A DNA stretch of 64,000 bases from Tabrizicola fusiformis (GCF_013328815.1 NZ_JABUHN010000004.1:124001-188000); one strand, 5' to 3'. Shown: positions 39,416 through 49,306, counted from the stretch's first letter. Translations and numbers: made by a program. Notes: a model not told the origin generated them from the letters alone.

Positions 39416-40675
39416 TCAGCCGAAACGCCGCCGCGCCTCCAGCGCCAGCCCGGTCCCGACCGAGCCGAGCATGTCGCCCGTCGCCACCGGCACGCCGGGC
39501 AGCACCTCTGCCACCACACGGTGCAAGACCGGCAGGCCGCTGGAACCGCCGGTCATGAAGACGGTGCCGATGGCATCGGTGGCGATGCCAGCCTGTGCCA
39601 GCACATCCGACAAAAGCCCACGCACCCGGGCCACCAGCGCCTCGGCTGCCGCCTCAAACCCGTCGCGGCGCACCATCGGATTGGGGCCGCCGGTCAGATC
39701 CGACAGCGCCAGCCGCACCGCTTCGGCGCCCGACAGCGCGATCTTGGCCTCTTCCACCCGCATGGCCAGCGCATGGCCCTGCCGCGCCTCGACCAACCGG
39801 GCCAGCCGGTCGATCAGTTCAGGGCGCAACACCTCGGCCCGCAGCGCCTTGAGGTCGCTGGCGGTGCGGGCGGTGTAAAGCGCGTTGATCCGGTGCCAGG
39901 TGGCAAGGTCAAGGTAGTAATGGCGCGGCATCACCCCGCCGCTGCGGGTGGGGGCAAGGAAGCCCAGATGCGGCATCACCTCGGCCAGGCTCAGTTGCCG
40001 GTCAAAATCGGTGCCGCCCACCCGGATACCGTCATTGCCAAGGATATCCCCCGCCCGGTCGGCCTGCGCCGCCCGCCCCGGACCGACCCGCACCACCGAC
40101 ACGTCCGAGGTGCCGCCGCCGATATCGACGATCAGCACCAGTTCCTCGCGCGGCACGGTGGTTTCATAATGCAGCGCCGCCGCGATCGGCTCGAACTGGA
40201 AGGCCACCTCGCGCCAGCCACAGTCGCGGGCAATTTCCGCCAGAACGGATTCGGCGGCGGTATCTGCCGCCGCATCGCCATCGACGAAATGCACCGGGCG
40301 GCCCAGCACGACCTGATCCAGCCCCGGCGCCGCTGCCTGTTGTGCCTTCCGCAGATGGCCGATGAAGCGCGCCAGCACGTCGCGGAACGACACCGCCCGC
40401 CCGCCGACCGAGGTCTTGTCATTGACCAGACCCGAGCCGAGCGTGGATTTCAGCCCGCGCATCAGCCGCCCGTCCTGCCCCTCAAGATAGGCCGCAATCG
40501 CGGCGCGCCCGTAAAGCTGCGGCGCCCCCGGCTCCCAGAACACCGCCGAGGGCAGGGTAACCGCCGTCCCCTCCAGCGCGATCAGCCGCGCCCCCGAAGC
40601 GTCGGCCAGCGCCACCGTCGAGTTCGAGGTGCCAAAGTCGATGCCGCAGAATTGCGCGCCTATGATGCTCTCCAA
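39416..40675 (-). CDS. Hsp70-family ATPase without a substrate-binding domain (YegD-like)
   Basis: A 419-residue protein with the Hsp70/actin ATPase fold: CGIDFGTSNSTVAL (residues 10-23, phosphate 1), LIVDIGGGTSDVSVVRVG (about 190, phosphate 2) and VFMTGGSSGLPVLHRVV (about 375, adenosine). It ends right after the nucleotide-binding domain, so it lacks the peptide-binding and lid domains of DnaK, like E. coli YegD. The only long-frame start is a TTG at 40675 without a clear Shine-Dalgarno sequence, so the first residues are uncertain. Client unknown. Confidence 0.85.
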   Translation of the reverse strand: MESIIGAQFCGIDFGTSNSTVALADASGARLIALEGTAVTLPSAVFWEPGAPQLYGRAAIAAYLEGQDGRLMRGLKSTLGSGLVNDKTSVGGRAVSFRDVLARFIGHLRKAQQAAAPGLDQVVLGRPVHFVDGDAAADTAAESVLAEIARDCGWREVAFQFEPIAAALHYETTVPREELVLIVDIGGGTSDVSVVRVGPGRAAQADRAGDILGNDGIRVGGTDFDRQLSLAEVMPHLGFLAPTRSGGVMPRHYYLDLATWHRINALYTARTASDLKALRAEVLRPELIDRLARLVEARQGHALAMRVEEAKIALSGAEAVRLALSDLTGGPNPMVRRDGFEAAAEALVARVRGLLSDVLAQAGIATDAIGTVFMTGGSSGLPVLHRVVAEVLPGVPVATGDMLGSVGTGLALEARRRFG

Positions 40676-40727
40676 AGCGAAAGCCGCCCGGTTAGCGCTG
40701 TGCCATCGCCTTGTAAAGGTTTTGCGA

Positions 40728-40749
40728 TTTCATCTTGGCCCAAATATCC
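40728..40749. repeat. Dispersed repeat, single-arm copy
   Basis: ATTTCATCTTGGCCCAAATA followed by TCC matches one arm of the inverted repeats at 37657-37680 and 63407-63430. Only one arm is present. It fills the gap between the Hsp70-like gene and the FAD oxidoreductase gene. A TTGTAAAGG-TTTTGCGA stretch lies just before it. Confidence 0.75.
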
Positions 40750-40761
40750 ATGACGCAGCAG

Positions 40762-42105
40762 CTACAGCGTCGGCCCCGGCGCCAGCCGCGTGCCATCCGA
40801 AAAGCGGGCAAAGCGGAAGCGGTGCAGGTCATGGCCCACCGGCTGATCCGCCACCAGATCGGCCACCACCCGGCCGATGCCGGGGCCGATGCCGAAACCA
40901 TGGCCGCTCATCCCCGTGGCCACCACAAGGCCGGGAATCGCGGGGATACGGTCGATCACCGGCACCACGTCGGGCATGGTGTCGATCATCCCGGCCCATG
41001 TCTTGCGCAGTTTCGGGCGGCCAAGGGCGGGAAGGGCCGCAGCGAAATCATCCTGAACCTTGCGCAGCGCGGCCATATTCGGCGCCGGGTTCAGCACCCG
41101 CAGACGTTCAAAGGGCGAAACCTCATCCGCCGCCCATTTGCGCGGCGTGGACCATGCGTCAGGATAGCCGCGCGGGGCGGCGGGGCGGAAGTTGGTTGAC
41201 CTGAAATCCTTTTTCAGGACGGGCAGGAAGGCGCCGAAATGCCGGAAGGCATCGGGGCCGATGAAGAAATCATGGCTCGCCCCCGGCGCCAGCGTATAGC
41301 CGCCATCGGCCCGGCGGCGGAAGGCAAAGCGGTCATCGGCGGCATTGCCGGCAAAGACCTGCGCCATCGGCTCGCTTTGCGCGACCGAAGCGAGGACGGC
41401 CAGTTGCGGGATCACTACGCCGTGCGCCCGCAGGAACAGTGACGACCACGCGCCACCGGCCACCACCACCTGCGCGCAGCCGATGCGTCCCTCCTCGGTG
41501 ACCACGCCCGCCACCCGGCCTGCGGCAAGGTCCAACCTGCGGACGGCGCAGTTCTCGACGATCACCGCCCCGCGCGCCACCGCCCCTGCCGCCATCAGCG
41601 GCACCGCCGCCCAAGGTTCGGCCCGGGCATCAGAGGGCGTGATCAGCCCGCCCAGCCAAGGGTCACCGCCGCCCGGAATGGCCTGCGCCACATCGGCGCG
41701 GCGCATCATCCGGCTGTCCAGCCCATGTCCCGCCGCTTCGGCCCGCCACGCCTCGAACCCGGCCATCTCGGCTTCGCTGCGGGCAAGGTAAACCACGCCC
41801 TCCTGCCGGAAGCCCAGTCCGGGGCCAAGTTCCTGCGTCAGCCCCTGCCAGAGGCGCATGGATTCCATCATGATCGGCAGTTCGGCAAAATCGCGGCCCT
41901 GCTGGCGCACCCAGCCCCAGTTGCGGCTGGATTGTTCGCCCGCGATCCGGCCTTTTTCGCACAAGACCACCCGCAGCCCGCGTTCGGCGAGATACCACGC
42001 GGTCATTACCCCCACGACACCGCCGCCAACCACCACCACATCGGTTTCACGCGGCGGCGGGCCGGGGTGGCGGATGGGCGTCGCCTCGGAGATCGGAAAG
42101 CTCAT
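40762..42105 (-). CDS. DadA-like FAD-dependent amine/amino-acid oxidoreductase
   Basis: This 447-residue flavoprotein has the N-terminal dinucleotide fold DVVVVGGGVVGVMTAWYLAE (residues 22-41) followed by the acidic loop end and the GEQSSRNWGWVRQQGRD segment of DAO/DadA-type enzymes. The C-terminal FAD part is GLVVATGMSGHGFGIGPGIG. Substrates in this group include D-amino acids, sarcosine and opines. It overlaps argE by 4 nt, so the pair is cotranscribed. Confidence 0.86.
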   Translation of the reverse strand: MSFPISEATPIRHPGPPPRETDVVVVGGGVVGVMTAWYLAERGLRVVLCEKGRIAGEQSSRNWGWVRQQGRDFAELPIMMESMRLWQGLTQELGPGLGFRQEGVVYLARSEAEMAGFEAWRAEAAGHGLDSRMMRRADVAQAIPGGGDPWLGGLITPSDARAEPWAAVPLMAAGAVARGAVIVENCAVRRLDLAAGRVAGVVTEEGRIGCAQVVVAGGAWSSLFLRAHGVVIPQLAVLASVAQSEPMAQVFAGNAADDRFAFRRRADGGYTLAPGASHDFFIGPDAFRHFGAFLPVLKKDFRSTNFRPAAPRGYPDAWSTPRKWAADEVSPFERLRVLNPAPNMAALRKVQDDFAAALPALGRPKLRKTWAGMIDTMPDVVPVIDRIPAIPGLVVATGMSGHGFGIGPGIGRVVADLVADQPVGHDLHRFRFARFSDGTRLAPGPTL

Positions 42106-43259
42106 CCCAGATCCTCCAGCAACGCCTCCATAAAGCGGATGCCCGCCTGAAACTCGGAGACCTCAAGGAACTCATCCGGTTGGTGGGCCTGCGCGATATC
42201 GCCCGGCCCGCAGACCACGGCGGAATAGCCTGCCTCCTGAAACTGCCCCGCCTCGGTGCCATAGCTGACGACGCCCGCCGCATTGGCCCCGGTCAGCCGC
42301 CGCACCAGCGCCTCGGCCGCGCCGCCTGCTTCGGGTTTCAGGGCGGGCACCCCGAAGAACCGCGTCAGGGTAATCCCGGCCTCGGGCCGGATGGCCTGCA
42401 TCGCCCCTTCAATCCGCGCCGCTGCGTCAACCACCGCTTCCGCGTGATGTTCGAGGATTTCATCCGGCACCACCCGCATTTCGATGGAGAAACGGCAATC
42501 GGCGGCGGTGATGTTGTTCGCCGTGCCGCCCGCAATCTGGCCGACATGCAGCGTGGTAAAGGGCGGATGAAAGGCCGCCGCTGCCGGGCTGGGGGGCTTG
42601 GCCTGAATCTCGGCATTCCGCTCGTTCAGCCAATGAATCAGCCGCGCGCCCTCCATCACCGCCGAGACGCCGTAGGGCAGAAGCGAGCTGTGCACCTCAA
42701 ACCCCTTCACATGCACATGATAGCCGGTGCCGCCCTTGTGCCCGTTGATCAGCGCCATGCGGCTGGGTTCGCCAATCAGCGCGACAGAACCCAGCGGCAA
42801 CACCTGCTTCATCGTCTGAATCATCGGCGGGGCGCCGGTGCAGCCCAGTTCCTCATCATAACTCAACGCCAGTTGCAGCGGGCGTGTCACCCCCCTGCCC
42901 TGCGCCTCGACCAGCGCCCAGACGGCCAGCGCGACATAGCCCTTCATGTCGCAGGTGCCGCGCCCGTAAAGCCGCCCGTCGCGTTCCACCACCGTCCAAG
43001 GGTCGCTGGTCCAGTCTTGCCCGTCCACCGGCACCACATCGGAATGGCCCGACAGCACCACCGCCCCCGGCACCATCGGCCCGGCATGGGCCATCAGCGC
43101 GGCCTTCTGGCGGTCCTCGTTCCAGTGGCGGTGACAGGTGATGCCATGGCCGGTCAGATAGCCCTCCAGCCAATCGACCAGTTCAAGGTTCGATCCGCGA
43201 CTCACGGTCGGGAAGGAAACCAGCTTGTCGAGAAGTTGACGCTGCGTAAGCTTGTCCAT
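42102..43259 (-). CDS. argE: Acetylornithine deacetylase
   Basis: A 385-residue M20 metallohydrolase. It begins MDKLTQRQLLDKLVSFPTVS; metal-binding motifs are LSGHSDVVPVDGQDW and GRGTCDMKGYVALAVW, with the catalytic Glu in LSYDEELGCTGAPP. The pattern matches alphaproteobacterial ArgE (arginine synthesis). Its neighbours are amine-catabolism genes, so deacylation of another N-acyl amine is an alternative. The start at 43259 is favoured over an ATG 12 nt upstream. It is divergent from the ABC transporter cluster. Confidence 0.82.
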   Translation of the reverse strand: MDKLTQRQLLDKLVSFPTVSRGSNLELVDWLEGYLTGHGITCHRHWNEDRQKAALMAHAGPMVPGAVVLSGHSDVVPVDGQDWTSDPWTVVERDGRLYGRGTCDMKGYVALAVWALVEAQGRGVTRPLQLALSYDEELGCTGAPPMIQTMKQVLPLGSVALIGEPSRMALINGHKGGTGYHVHVKGFEVHSSLLPYGVSAVMEGARLIHWLNERNAEIQAKPPSPAAAAFHPPFTTLHVGQIAGGTANNITAADCRFSIEMRVVPDEILEHHAEAVVDAAARIEGAMQAIRPEAGITLTRFFGVPALKPEAGGAAEALVRRLTGANAAGVVSYGTEAGQFQEAGYSAVVCGPGDIAQAHQPDEFLEVSEFQAGIRFMEALLEDLG

Positions 43260-43373
43260 CAGGCACCCCATATCTTGGGGCCGAAGGTGATGCGGCCCAC
43301 GATCCCTGTCAATCCTTGGCAAAATGTTGCTCTGCATCGGCAGAATGACGAAAGAACGCTCTGGTTTGCAGCC

Positions 43374-43418
43374 CAAAATCGGGATTGATAGGGGCTTCAA
43401 AATCGGGAAGACTTCCCG
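43374..43418. promoter_or_regulatory. Candidate operator between argE and the ABC transporter operon
   Basis: The 228-bp divergent gap holds two CAAAATCGGGA direct repeats (43374-43384 and 43398-43408, 24 bp apart) and a perfect CGGGAAG-A-CTTCCCG palindrome (43404-43418) overlapping the second. These stand in AT-richer DNA upstream of the first transporter gene. They are likely binding sites for a regulator that is not encoded in the immediate neighbourhood. No -35/-10 pair is convincing. Confidence 0.5.
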
Positions 43419-43487
43419 CAAGCGATGGGTGCGGCAACGACCGAACCTGATAAAAATAAAGAATAACAAAGACCTGGGGAGTATCAT

Positions 43488-44507
43488 ATGCCCGATGGGG
43501 CCGTGCCCGTTCTTGATGTCCGGGGTCTTAAGACCGTTTTCCGAACCCGCGCGGGTGAGATTCACGCCGTCAACTCGGTCAGCTTTCATCTGAAACCCGG
43601 TGAATTGCTGGGCGTTGTGGGTGAAAGCGGTTCGGGCAAGTCGGTGACGATGATGTCGCTGATCGGCCTTCTGCCCTCGCCCCCTGCGGAGGTGCGGGCC
43701 GGTCAGGTGCTGCTGGCCGGGCGTGACCTGTTGAAAGTCGATGCCGCAGAGCTGCGGCAGGTGCGCGGCGCCAAGATCGGTTTCGTGTTTCAAGACCCGA
43801 TGACCAGCCTGAATCCGGTCTTTACCGTGGGCAACCAGATCATGGAGCCTTTGCTGACGCACAAGGGCATGACCAAGGCGCAGGCCCGCGACCGGGCGGT
43901 GGAACTGCTGGAGCTTGTGGGCATTCCCGATGCGGCAAAACGGCTGAAATCCTATCCGCACCAGTTCTCCGGCGGGATGCGGCAGCGGGTGATGATCGCC
44001 ATTGCGCTGGCCTGCGACCCGGATGTGCTGATCGCGGACGAACCCACCACCGCGCTGGACGTGACCATTCAGGCGCAGATTCTGGAACTGGTGAAAGAGC
44101 TTCGGCAAAAGCTGGGCATGGCGATCATCTGGATCACCCATGACCTTGGCGTCATCGCCGCCATCGCCGACCGGGTGATGGTGATGTATGGCGGGCAGGT
44201 GGTGGAACATGCCCCGGTCAAGGAATTGTTCGCCCATCCGCAGCACCCCTATACGCGGGCGCTTCTGAAAACCATTCCGTCGATCCACGGCGCCCGCGCC
44301 AGCCGCCTGCAGGTGATCGAAGGTCAGCCGCCGATCCTGATGGCGGAACCCACCTCTTGCCCGTTCCGCGCCCGCTGCGCCCATGCGCTTGAGGTTTGCG
44401 CCCATCAGAACCCGCTGCGCCATCCGGTGGACAGCGCGGCGCTGGGGCTGGGCCATGACGTTGCCTGCCACTGGAGCGCGCAAAGCGCGGAGGTCGCCCA
44501 TGCTTGA
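43488..44507 (+). CDS. ABC transporter ATP-binding protein, oligopeptide/dipeptide type (D subunit)
   Basis: A 339-residue ATPase with Walker A GESGSGKS, signature SGGMRQRV and Walker [14 protein letters not shown], and the C-terminal oligopeptide/dipeptide domain with its Cys cluster ([18 protein letters not shown]). GGGGAG precedes the ATG. It is the first gene of a five-gene importer operon and overlaps the next ATPase by 8 nt. Substrates of such importers include peptides, opines, nickel and polyamine conjugates. Confidence 0.93.
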   Translation: MPDGAVPVLDVRGLKTVFRTRAGEIHAVNSVSFHLKPGELLGVVGESGSGKSVTMMSLIGLLPSPPAEVRAGQVLLAGRDLLKVDAAELRQVRGAKIGFVFQDPMTSLNPVFTVGNQIMEPLLTHKGMTKAQARDRAVELLELVGIPDAAKRLKSYPHQFSGGMRQRVMIAIALACDPDVLIADEPTTALDVTIQAQILELVKELRQKLGMAIIWITHDLGVIAAIADRVMVMYGGQVVEHAPVKELFAHPQHPYTRALLKTIPSIHGARASRLQVIEGQPPILMAEPTSCPFRARCAHALEVCAHQNPLRHPVDSAALGLGHDVACHWSAQSAEVAHA

Positions 44508-45555
44508 CGCCGCACCGCCGCCGCTGGTTCAGGTCGAAAACCTGAAGATGTATTTCCCGATCCATACCGGCGTGCTGCGCCGCCATACCGGCGATGTGAA
44601 GGCGGTGGATGGCGTCAGCTTTGCCATTCCGCAGGGCGAGACGCTGGGTCTTGTGGGCGAGTCGGGCTGCGGCAAGTCCACCGTCGGCCGCGCGCTTCTG
44701 CGGCTATACGAACCCACGGCGGGCCGCGTGGTGATCGACGGCGAGGATGTGGCGAGCCTCTCGCCCGAAAAGCTGCGGCAGAAACGGCCGACCATGCAGA
44801 TGGTGTTTCAGGATCCGCAAGCCAGCCTGAACCCGCGCATGACGCTGGCCCAGATCATTGGCGAACCTCTCAGCGAACACACCGGCCAGTCGCCGCAGCA
44901 GCAGATGCAGCGCATCTTTGAACTGATGGATCAGGTCGGGCTGAACCGCCGCTTTGCCAACCGCTATCCGCATGAATTTTCCGGCGGCCAGCGGCAGCGC
45001 ATCGGCATCGCCCGGGCGCTGGCGCTGAACCCCAAGTTCATCGTCTGCGACGAACCCATTGCCGCGCTGGACGTGTCTATTCAGGCGCAGGTGGTCAACC
45101 TTCTGGAAGACCTGCAGGACCGGCTTGGCCTGACCTATCTTTTTATCAGCCATGACCTTTCCATGGTGCGTCACCTCGCCAGCCGGGTTGCGGTGATGTA
45201 TCTGGGCCGGATCGCCGAACTCAGCCCCCGCGACGCGCTTTATGCCCGCCCGCTGCACCCCTATGCCGAGGCGCTCTTGTCGGCGGTGAACGAGCCGGAC
45301 CCCTCTCTGGCCCGGCGCCAGCGCATCATCCTGAAAGGCGATGTGCCCTCGCCCGCCAACCCGCCCAAGGGCTGCAACTTCTGCACCCGCTGCCCGAAGG
45401 TCTTTGACCTGTGCCGGGCGGTGAAACCCGAATTGTCCGAGGTCGAGCCGGGCCGCTTTGTGGCCTGCCACCTTTACAGCGAAACCAAACCTGCCGCCGG
45501 ATCAACCGGCGGAACCGAGGCCACAGAGCATAATCAACAAGGAGTGACCCAATGA
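44500..45555 (+). CDS. ABC transporter ATP-binding protein, oligopeptide/dipeptide type (F subunit)
   Basis: A 351-residue partner ATPase beginning [20 protein letters not shown]. Motifs are [29 protein letters not shown] and [14 protein letters not shown], with the C-terminal [16 protein letters not shown] cluster. It forms a heterodimer with the preceding ATPase. Start set at the ATG at 44500 inside the end of that gene, and the stop overlaps the binding-protein gene by 4 nt. Confidence 0.93.
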   Translation: MLDAAPPPLVQVENLKMYFPIHTGVLRRHTGDVKAVDGVSFAIPQGETLGLVGESGCGKSTVGRALLRLYEPTAGRVVIDGEDVASLSPEKLRQKRPTMQMVFQDPQASLNPRMTLAQIIGEPLSEHTGQSPQQQMQRIFELMDQVGLNRRFANRYPHEFSGGQRQRIGIARALALNPKFIVCDEPIAALDVSIQAQVVNLLEDLQDRLGLTYLFISHDLSMVRHLASRVAVMYLGRIAELSPRDALYARPLHPYAEALLSAVNEPDPSLARRQRIILKGDVPSPANPPKGCNFCTRCPKVFDLCRAVKPELSEVEPGRFVACHLYSETKPAAGSTGGTEATEHNQQGVTQ

Positions 45556-47255
45556 AATTGAAAACAGCCCTTCTGGGGGCCGCCGCGGCGCTTGCCTTTG
45601 CGCCCGCCGCCCATGCCGAGCGCGGCAGCGACGGCGAAGTCAAGATTCTGTATTATCAGGCCGTCTCGACGCTGAACGCCTATCTGTCCTCGGGCACCAA
45701 AGACGTGGAAGCCGGCTCCCTCGTGCTGGAGCCGCTGGCCGGCTTTGACCAGGACGGCGTGCTGTTCCCGCGTCTGGCCGAAAGCATCCCGACGGTCGAA
45801 AACGGCGGCGTTGCAGCCGACCTGACCTCGATCACCTGGAAGCTGAAGCCGGGTCTGGTCTGGTCCGATGGCACCCCGGTCACCTCGGCCGACGTGAAAT
45901 TCACCTGGGAATATTGCACCGCCGAAGGCGGCGGCTGCGCCCAGGGCGCCAAATATGAAGGCGTTAAATCGGTCGATACCCCCGATGACCTGACCGTGGT
46001 CGTCAACTTCGAAGGGCCGAAGCCCTATCCCTATCAGCCCTTCACCGGCGGCACCGCGCCGATCCTGCAAAAGGCGCAATTCGCCAATTGCCTTGGCGCT
46101 GCCGCCTCGACCTGCACCGAGCAGAACTCGAAGCCAATCGGCACCGGCCCGTTCATGGTCACCGATTTCAAGGTGAACGACGTGGTGACGCTGGCCGCCA
46201 ACCCCAACTACCGTGACCCGGCCAAGCCCGCCTTTGCCACCGTCACGCTGAAGGGCGGCGGCGATGCGCTGGCCGCGGCCTCGGCCGTGATGGAAACGGG
46301 CGAGTTCGACTATGCCTGGAACACCCAGATCAACCCCGAGCAGCAGGCCCAGATGGAAGCCGGCGGCAAGGGCAAGTTCGTCAATGCCTTCGGCACGCTG
46401 GTTGAGCGGGTCGAGATCAACATGACCGACCCGTCGGCGGAACTCGCCGAAGGCGAGCGTTCGACGACCAAGCACCCGCACCCGATCTTCTCGGATGCCA
46501 AGGTGCGCGCGGCCCTGTCCAAGGCGATTGACCGTCAGGCGCTGGTGGACATCGGCTATGGCGGCGCCGGCCGTCCGACCTGCAACCTGGTGCCCGCCCC
46601 GGCCTATCAGGCTTCGGAGAACACCGACTGTCTGACCCAGGATCTGGAAGGCGCCAAGGCTCTTCTGGCCGAAGCCGGCTGGACCGACAGCGACGGCGAC
46701 GGCATCGTGGACAAGGACGGCAAGAAGCTGTCGATCGTCTACCAGACCACCGTCAACCCCGTGCGTCAGGACTTCCAGGCGCTGATCAAGGGCTGGTGGA
46801 ACGAAATCGGCATCGAAGTCGAGCTGAAGGCGATCGACCCGGGCGTGTTCTTTGGCGGTGACGCGGCTTCGCCCGACACCTTCCAGAAGTTCTATGCCGA
46901 TGTCGAGATGTATGCCAACAACTTCGACGGCACCGATGCCGAGCCCTATATGGCCCAGTATCTGTGCAACAAGATCCCCGGCCCGGAAAATCAGTGGCAG
47001 GGTGAAAACGTCAACCGTTTCTGCGACCCGGCCTATGACGCCCTGGTCAAGGAACTGTCCGTCACCAACGGCATCGAAGCGCGCGGCGCTCTGGTGAAGA
47101 AGCTGAACGACATGCTGACCAAGGACAGCAACGTCGTGATCCCGCTGGTGGACCGTGGCCGCTTCTCGGCGCAATCCAACGCTCTGGGCGGGTTCGTGAT
47201 GAACTCGTGGGACGCCGAACTGTGGAACGCGCAGGACTGGACCCGCGTGAAGTGA
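45552..47255 (+). CDS. ABC transporter periplasmic substrate-binding protein (family 5)
   Basis: A 567-residue SBP_bac_5 protein with signal peptide [20 protein letters not shown], cleaved after AHA. The mature part has ITWKLKPGLVWSDGTPVTSA near residue 92 and a DSDGDGIVDKDG Ca-binding-like loop near 380. There are several Cys residues (YCTAEGGGCAQG; LGAAASTCTEQ; TCNLVP...NTDCLTQ) likely to form disulfides. It captures the substrate for the two permeases downstream. A long hairpin follows the gene, as often seen after binding-protein genes. Confidence 0.92.
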   Translation: MKLKTALLGAAAALAFAPAAHAERGSDGEVKILYYQAVSTLNAYLSSGTKDVEAGSLVLEPLAGFDQDGVLFPRLAESIPTVENGGVAADLTSITWKLKPGLVWSDGTPVTSADVKFTWEYCTAEGGGCAQGAKYEGVKSVDTPDDLTVVVNFEGPKPYPYQPFTGGTAPILQKAQFANCLGAAASTCTEQNSKPIGTGPFMVTDFKVNDVVTLAANPNYRDPAKPAFATVTLKGGGDALAAASAVMETGEFDYAWNTQINPEQQAQMEAGGKGKFVNAFGTLVERVEINMTDPSAELAEGERSTTKHPHPIFSDAKVRAALSKAIDRQALVDIGYGGAGRPTCNLVPAPAYQASENTDCLTQDLEGAKALLAEAGWTDSDGDGIVDKDGKKLSIVYQTTVNPVRQDFQALIKGWWNEIGIEVELKAIDPGVFFGGDAASPDTFQKFYADVEMYANNFDGTDAEPYMAQYLCNKIPGPENQWQGENVNRFCDPAYDALVKELSVTNGIEARGALVKKLNDMLTKDSNVVIPLVDRGRFSAQSNALGGFVMNSWDAELWNAQDWTRVK

Positions 47256-47263
47256 TCTGACCC

Positions 47264-47300
47264 GGGGCGCGGCGAGCGGGACATCCGCCCGCCGCGCCCC
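47264..47300 (+). terminator. Intercistronic hairpin after the binding-protein gene
   Basis: GGGGCGCGGCG (47264-47274) and CGCCGCGCCCC (47290-47300) make a perfect 11-bp GC stem with a 15-nt loop, 9 nt after the stop, followed by TCCTCTTT. It probably attenuates read-through or protects the 3' end, letting the binding protein be made in excess over the permeases. Confidence 0.65.
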
Positions 47301-47375
47301 TCCTCTTTGCATCCTTGTTCCAATCCTTGACCCAAGCCGCCGCAGGGCGACGACTTCCTGCCGCCAGGGGGCCCC

Positions 47376-48383
47376 ATGCTGACATATACGCTCCGCCGAT
47401 TGCTTGCGGCGATCCCGACGCTCTTGCTGATCTCGCTGGTGATCTTCCTTCTGGTGGACATGGCACCCGGATCGCCGCTGTCGGAGATCCCGCTGACCGT
47501 GCCGCCCGAGGTGCGCCAGAAGATGATCGCCGCCATGGGCGCGGATCAGCCGGTCATGGTGCGCTATGTGCTTTGGCTTAAACAGTTTTTCTGGATCGAG
47601 CCGCTTTATGGCATCGACGCCCTTCTGGGCACCGATTTCGCGCAGGGCGCGCAGCGGATCATCTCTTGGCAGTCCAAGATGCCGGTGTTCCGCATCATCG
47701 GCGAGCGTCTGCCGCAGACGCTGACCGTGGTGGGCACGGCCTATCTGATCGGCATTCTGATCGCGCTGCCCATCGGCATCTATTCGGCCTATCGCCAGTA
47801 CAGCTGGTTCGATCAGGCAGGCACCTTCTTTGCCATGGCGGGTTTTTCGGTGCCGACCTTCTTTACCGGCAACGTGCTGATCCTTGTCTTCGCGGTCAAG
47901 CTGGGCTGGTTCCCGACGATCTATGACACGAACCTGAAGGTCACCGACTTTGCCAGTTTTTACAAAATGGTCATGCAGATGGCCCTGCCGGTGACCGTGC
48001 TGGCGCTGTTCAACGCCGCCGAGATCAGCCGCTATACAAGGTCATCGGTGCTGGAAAACCTAGGGCAGGATTACGTCCGCACCGCCCGCGCCAAGGGCAT
48101 GGGCGAAAAGGTCGTGGTGCTGAAACACGTTCTGCGCAACAGCCTGATCCCGGTGGTCACGGTCATTGCACTGGGGCTGCCCACGGTGTTCGGCGGCGCG
48201 ATCGTGACCGAGAATATCTTCAAGATCAACGGGATCGGCGCCGCTCTGATCGGCGCCATTCATGTGAGCGACCTGCCGACGGTGCAGACGGTCACCTTCA
48301 TTTTTGCGGTGCTGATCGTGCTGTTCAACCTGATCGCCGATATCCTTTACGGCATCCTCGACCCCCGGATTCGCTATGACTGA
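47376..48383 (+). CDS. ABC transporter permease (B subunit)
   Basis: A 335-residue inner-membrane permease starting MLTYTLRRLLAAIPTLLLIS, with six helices and the transport signature EISRYTRSSVLENLGQDYVR followed by TARAKGMGEKVVVLKHVLRN. It is of the DppB/OppB type. The stop overlaps the next permease by 8 nt. Confidence 0.94.
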   Translation: MLTYTLRRLLAAIPTLLLISLVIFLLVDMAPGSPLSEIPLTVPPEVRQKMIAAMGADQPVMVRYVLWLKQFFWIEPLYGIDALLGTDFAQGAQRIISWQSKMPVFRIIGERLPQTLTVVGTAYLIGILIALPIGIYSAYRQYSWFDQAGTFFAMAGFSVPTFFTGNVLILVFAVKLGWFPTIYDTNLKVTDFASFYKMVMQMALPVTVLALFNAAEISRYTRSSVLENLGQDYVRTARAKGMGEKVVVLKHVLRNSLIPVVTVIALGLPTVFGGAIVTENIFKINGIGAALIGAIHVSDLPTVQTVTFIFAVLIVLFNLIADILYGILDPRIRYD

Positions 48384-49293
48384 AATCACGCTGGAAAAAC
48401 CGCGCAGCCAGTGGCGCGATGTCTGGGCGCAGTTCCGCCGCCACCGGGGCGCGATGGCGGCCTTGGTGATGCTGGTGCTGCTGGCGCTGTTCGTGCTGGT
48501 CGGGCCGCTGATCTGGCGGATCGACCCCAACTTCATCGAAACGAACACGGTGAAGATGATGAAATCGCGCAACCTCGGCCCCAGTCTGGCGCATCCCTTG
48601 GGCACCGATCAGTTGGGCCGCGACATGCTGGCACGGATGATGTTCGGCGGGCGGATTTCGCTGGCGGTCGGATCGGTCGCCATGATGGTTGCCATCTTCA
48701 TCGGCACCACCATCGGCGTGCTGGCGGGCTTCTTCAAACGGCTGGACTCGTGGCTGATGCGGTTGACGGACCTGTTCCTTGCGCTGCCGCTGCTGCCCCT
48801 GCTGCTGGTGATGATGATGCTTTTCTCCGAGGCGACGGCGGCGGTGCTGGGGCCGCGGCTGGGCACCTTCCTGCTGATCGTGCTGGCCATCGGGGTGACA
48901 AGCTGGATGCAGGCGGCCCGCGTGGTGCGCGGCGAGGTTCTGGTGCTGAAAGAGCGGGAATTCGTGCTGGCGGCCCGGTCGGTGGGCACGCCGGGACGGC
49001 GGATCATCCTGCGCCACATCCTGCCCAATGTGCTGTCGCCGGTGCTGGTGGCGGCGACGCTGGGGATTGCGGCGGCGATCATCACGGAATCGGTGCTGTC
49101 CTTCCTTGGCCTTGGCTTTCCGCCCGATTTCCCGACCTGGGGGCGGCTTCTGTATGATGGCATCGACTCGATCCGCACCTATCCCGAACGGGTGGTCTGG
49201 CCGGGCCTTGCCATCTCGATCACCGTGCTGTCGGTGAACTACATCGGCGACGGGTTGCGCGATGCGCTGGACCCGCGCATCCGTGGCCGCTGA
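48376..49293 (+). CDS. ABC transporter permease (C subunit)
   Basis: A 305-residue permease with an N-terminal charged segment, then LGTDQLGRDMLARMMFGGRI (the DppC/OppC hallmark, about residue 75) and the EAA-type loop EFVLAARSVGTPGRRIILRH near 195. Six helices are seen. It completes the five-component importer. An ATTTGATCAAAT palindrome follows at 49295-49306. Confidence 0.94.
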   Translation: MTEITLEKPRSQWRDVWAQFRRHRGAMAALVMLVLLALFVLVGPLIWRIDPNFIETNTVKMMKSRNLGPSLAHPLGTDQLGRDMLARMMFGGRISLAVGSVAMMVAIFIGTTIGVLAGFFKRLDSWLMRLTDLFLALPLLPLLLVMMMLFSEATAAVLGPRLGTFLLIVLAIGVTSWMQAARVVRGEVLVLKEREFVLAARSVGTPGRRIILRHILPNVLSPVLVAATLGIAAAIITESVLSFLGLGFPPDFPTWGRLLYDGIDSIRTYPERVVWPGLAISITVLSVNYIGDGLRDALDPRIRGR

Positions 49294-49294
49294 T

Positions 49295-49306
49295 ATTTGA
49301 TCAAAT
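49295..49306. promoter_or_regulatory. 12-bp palindrome ATTTGATCAAAT
   Basis: A short perfect palindrome directly after the permease stop, upstream of the amidotransferase gene. A TTGACG at 49322 could be a -35 element of an internal promoter. The element is too short to assign to a regulator. Confidence 0.3.

Noticed and set aside
42102-44501. 799-codon minus-strand frame that would extend argE upstream
   Set aside because: Upstream of 43259 it reads antisense through the ABC ATPase gene with no protein family features. ArgE starts at MDKLTQRQL.
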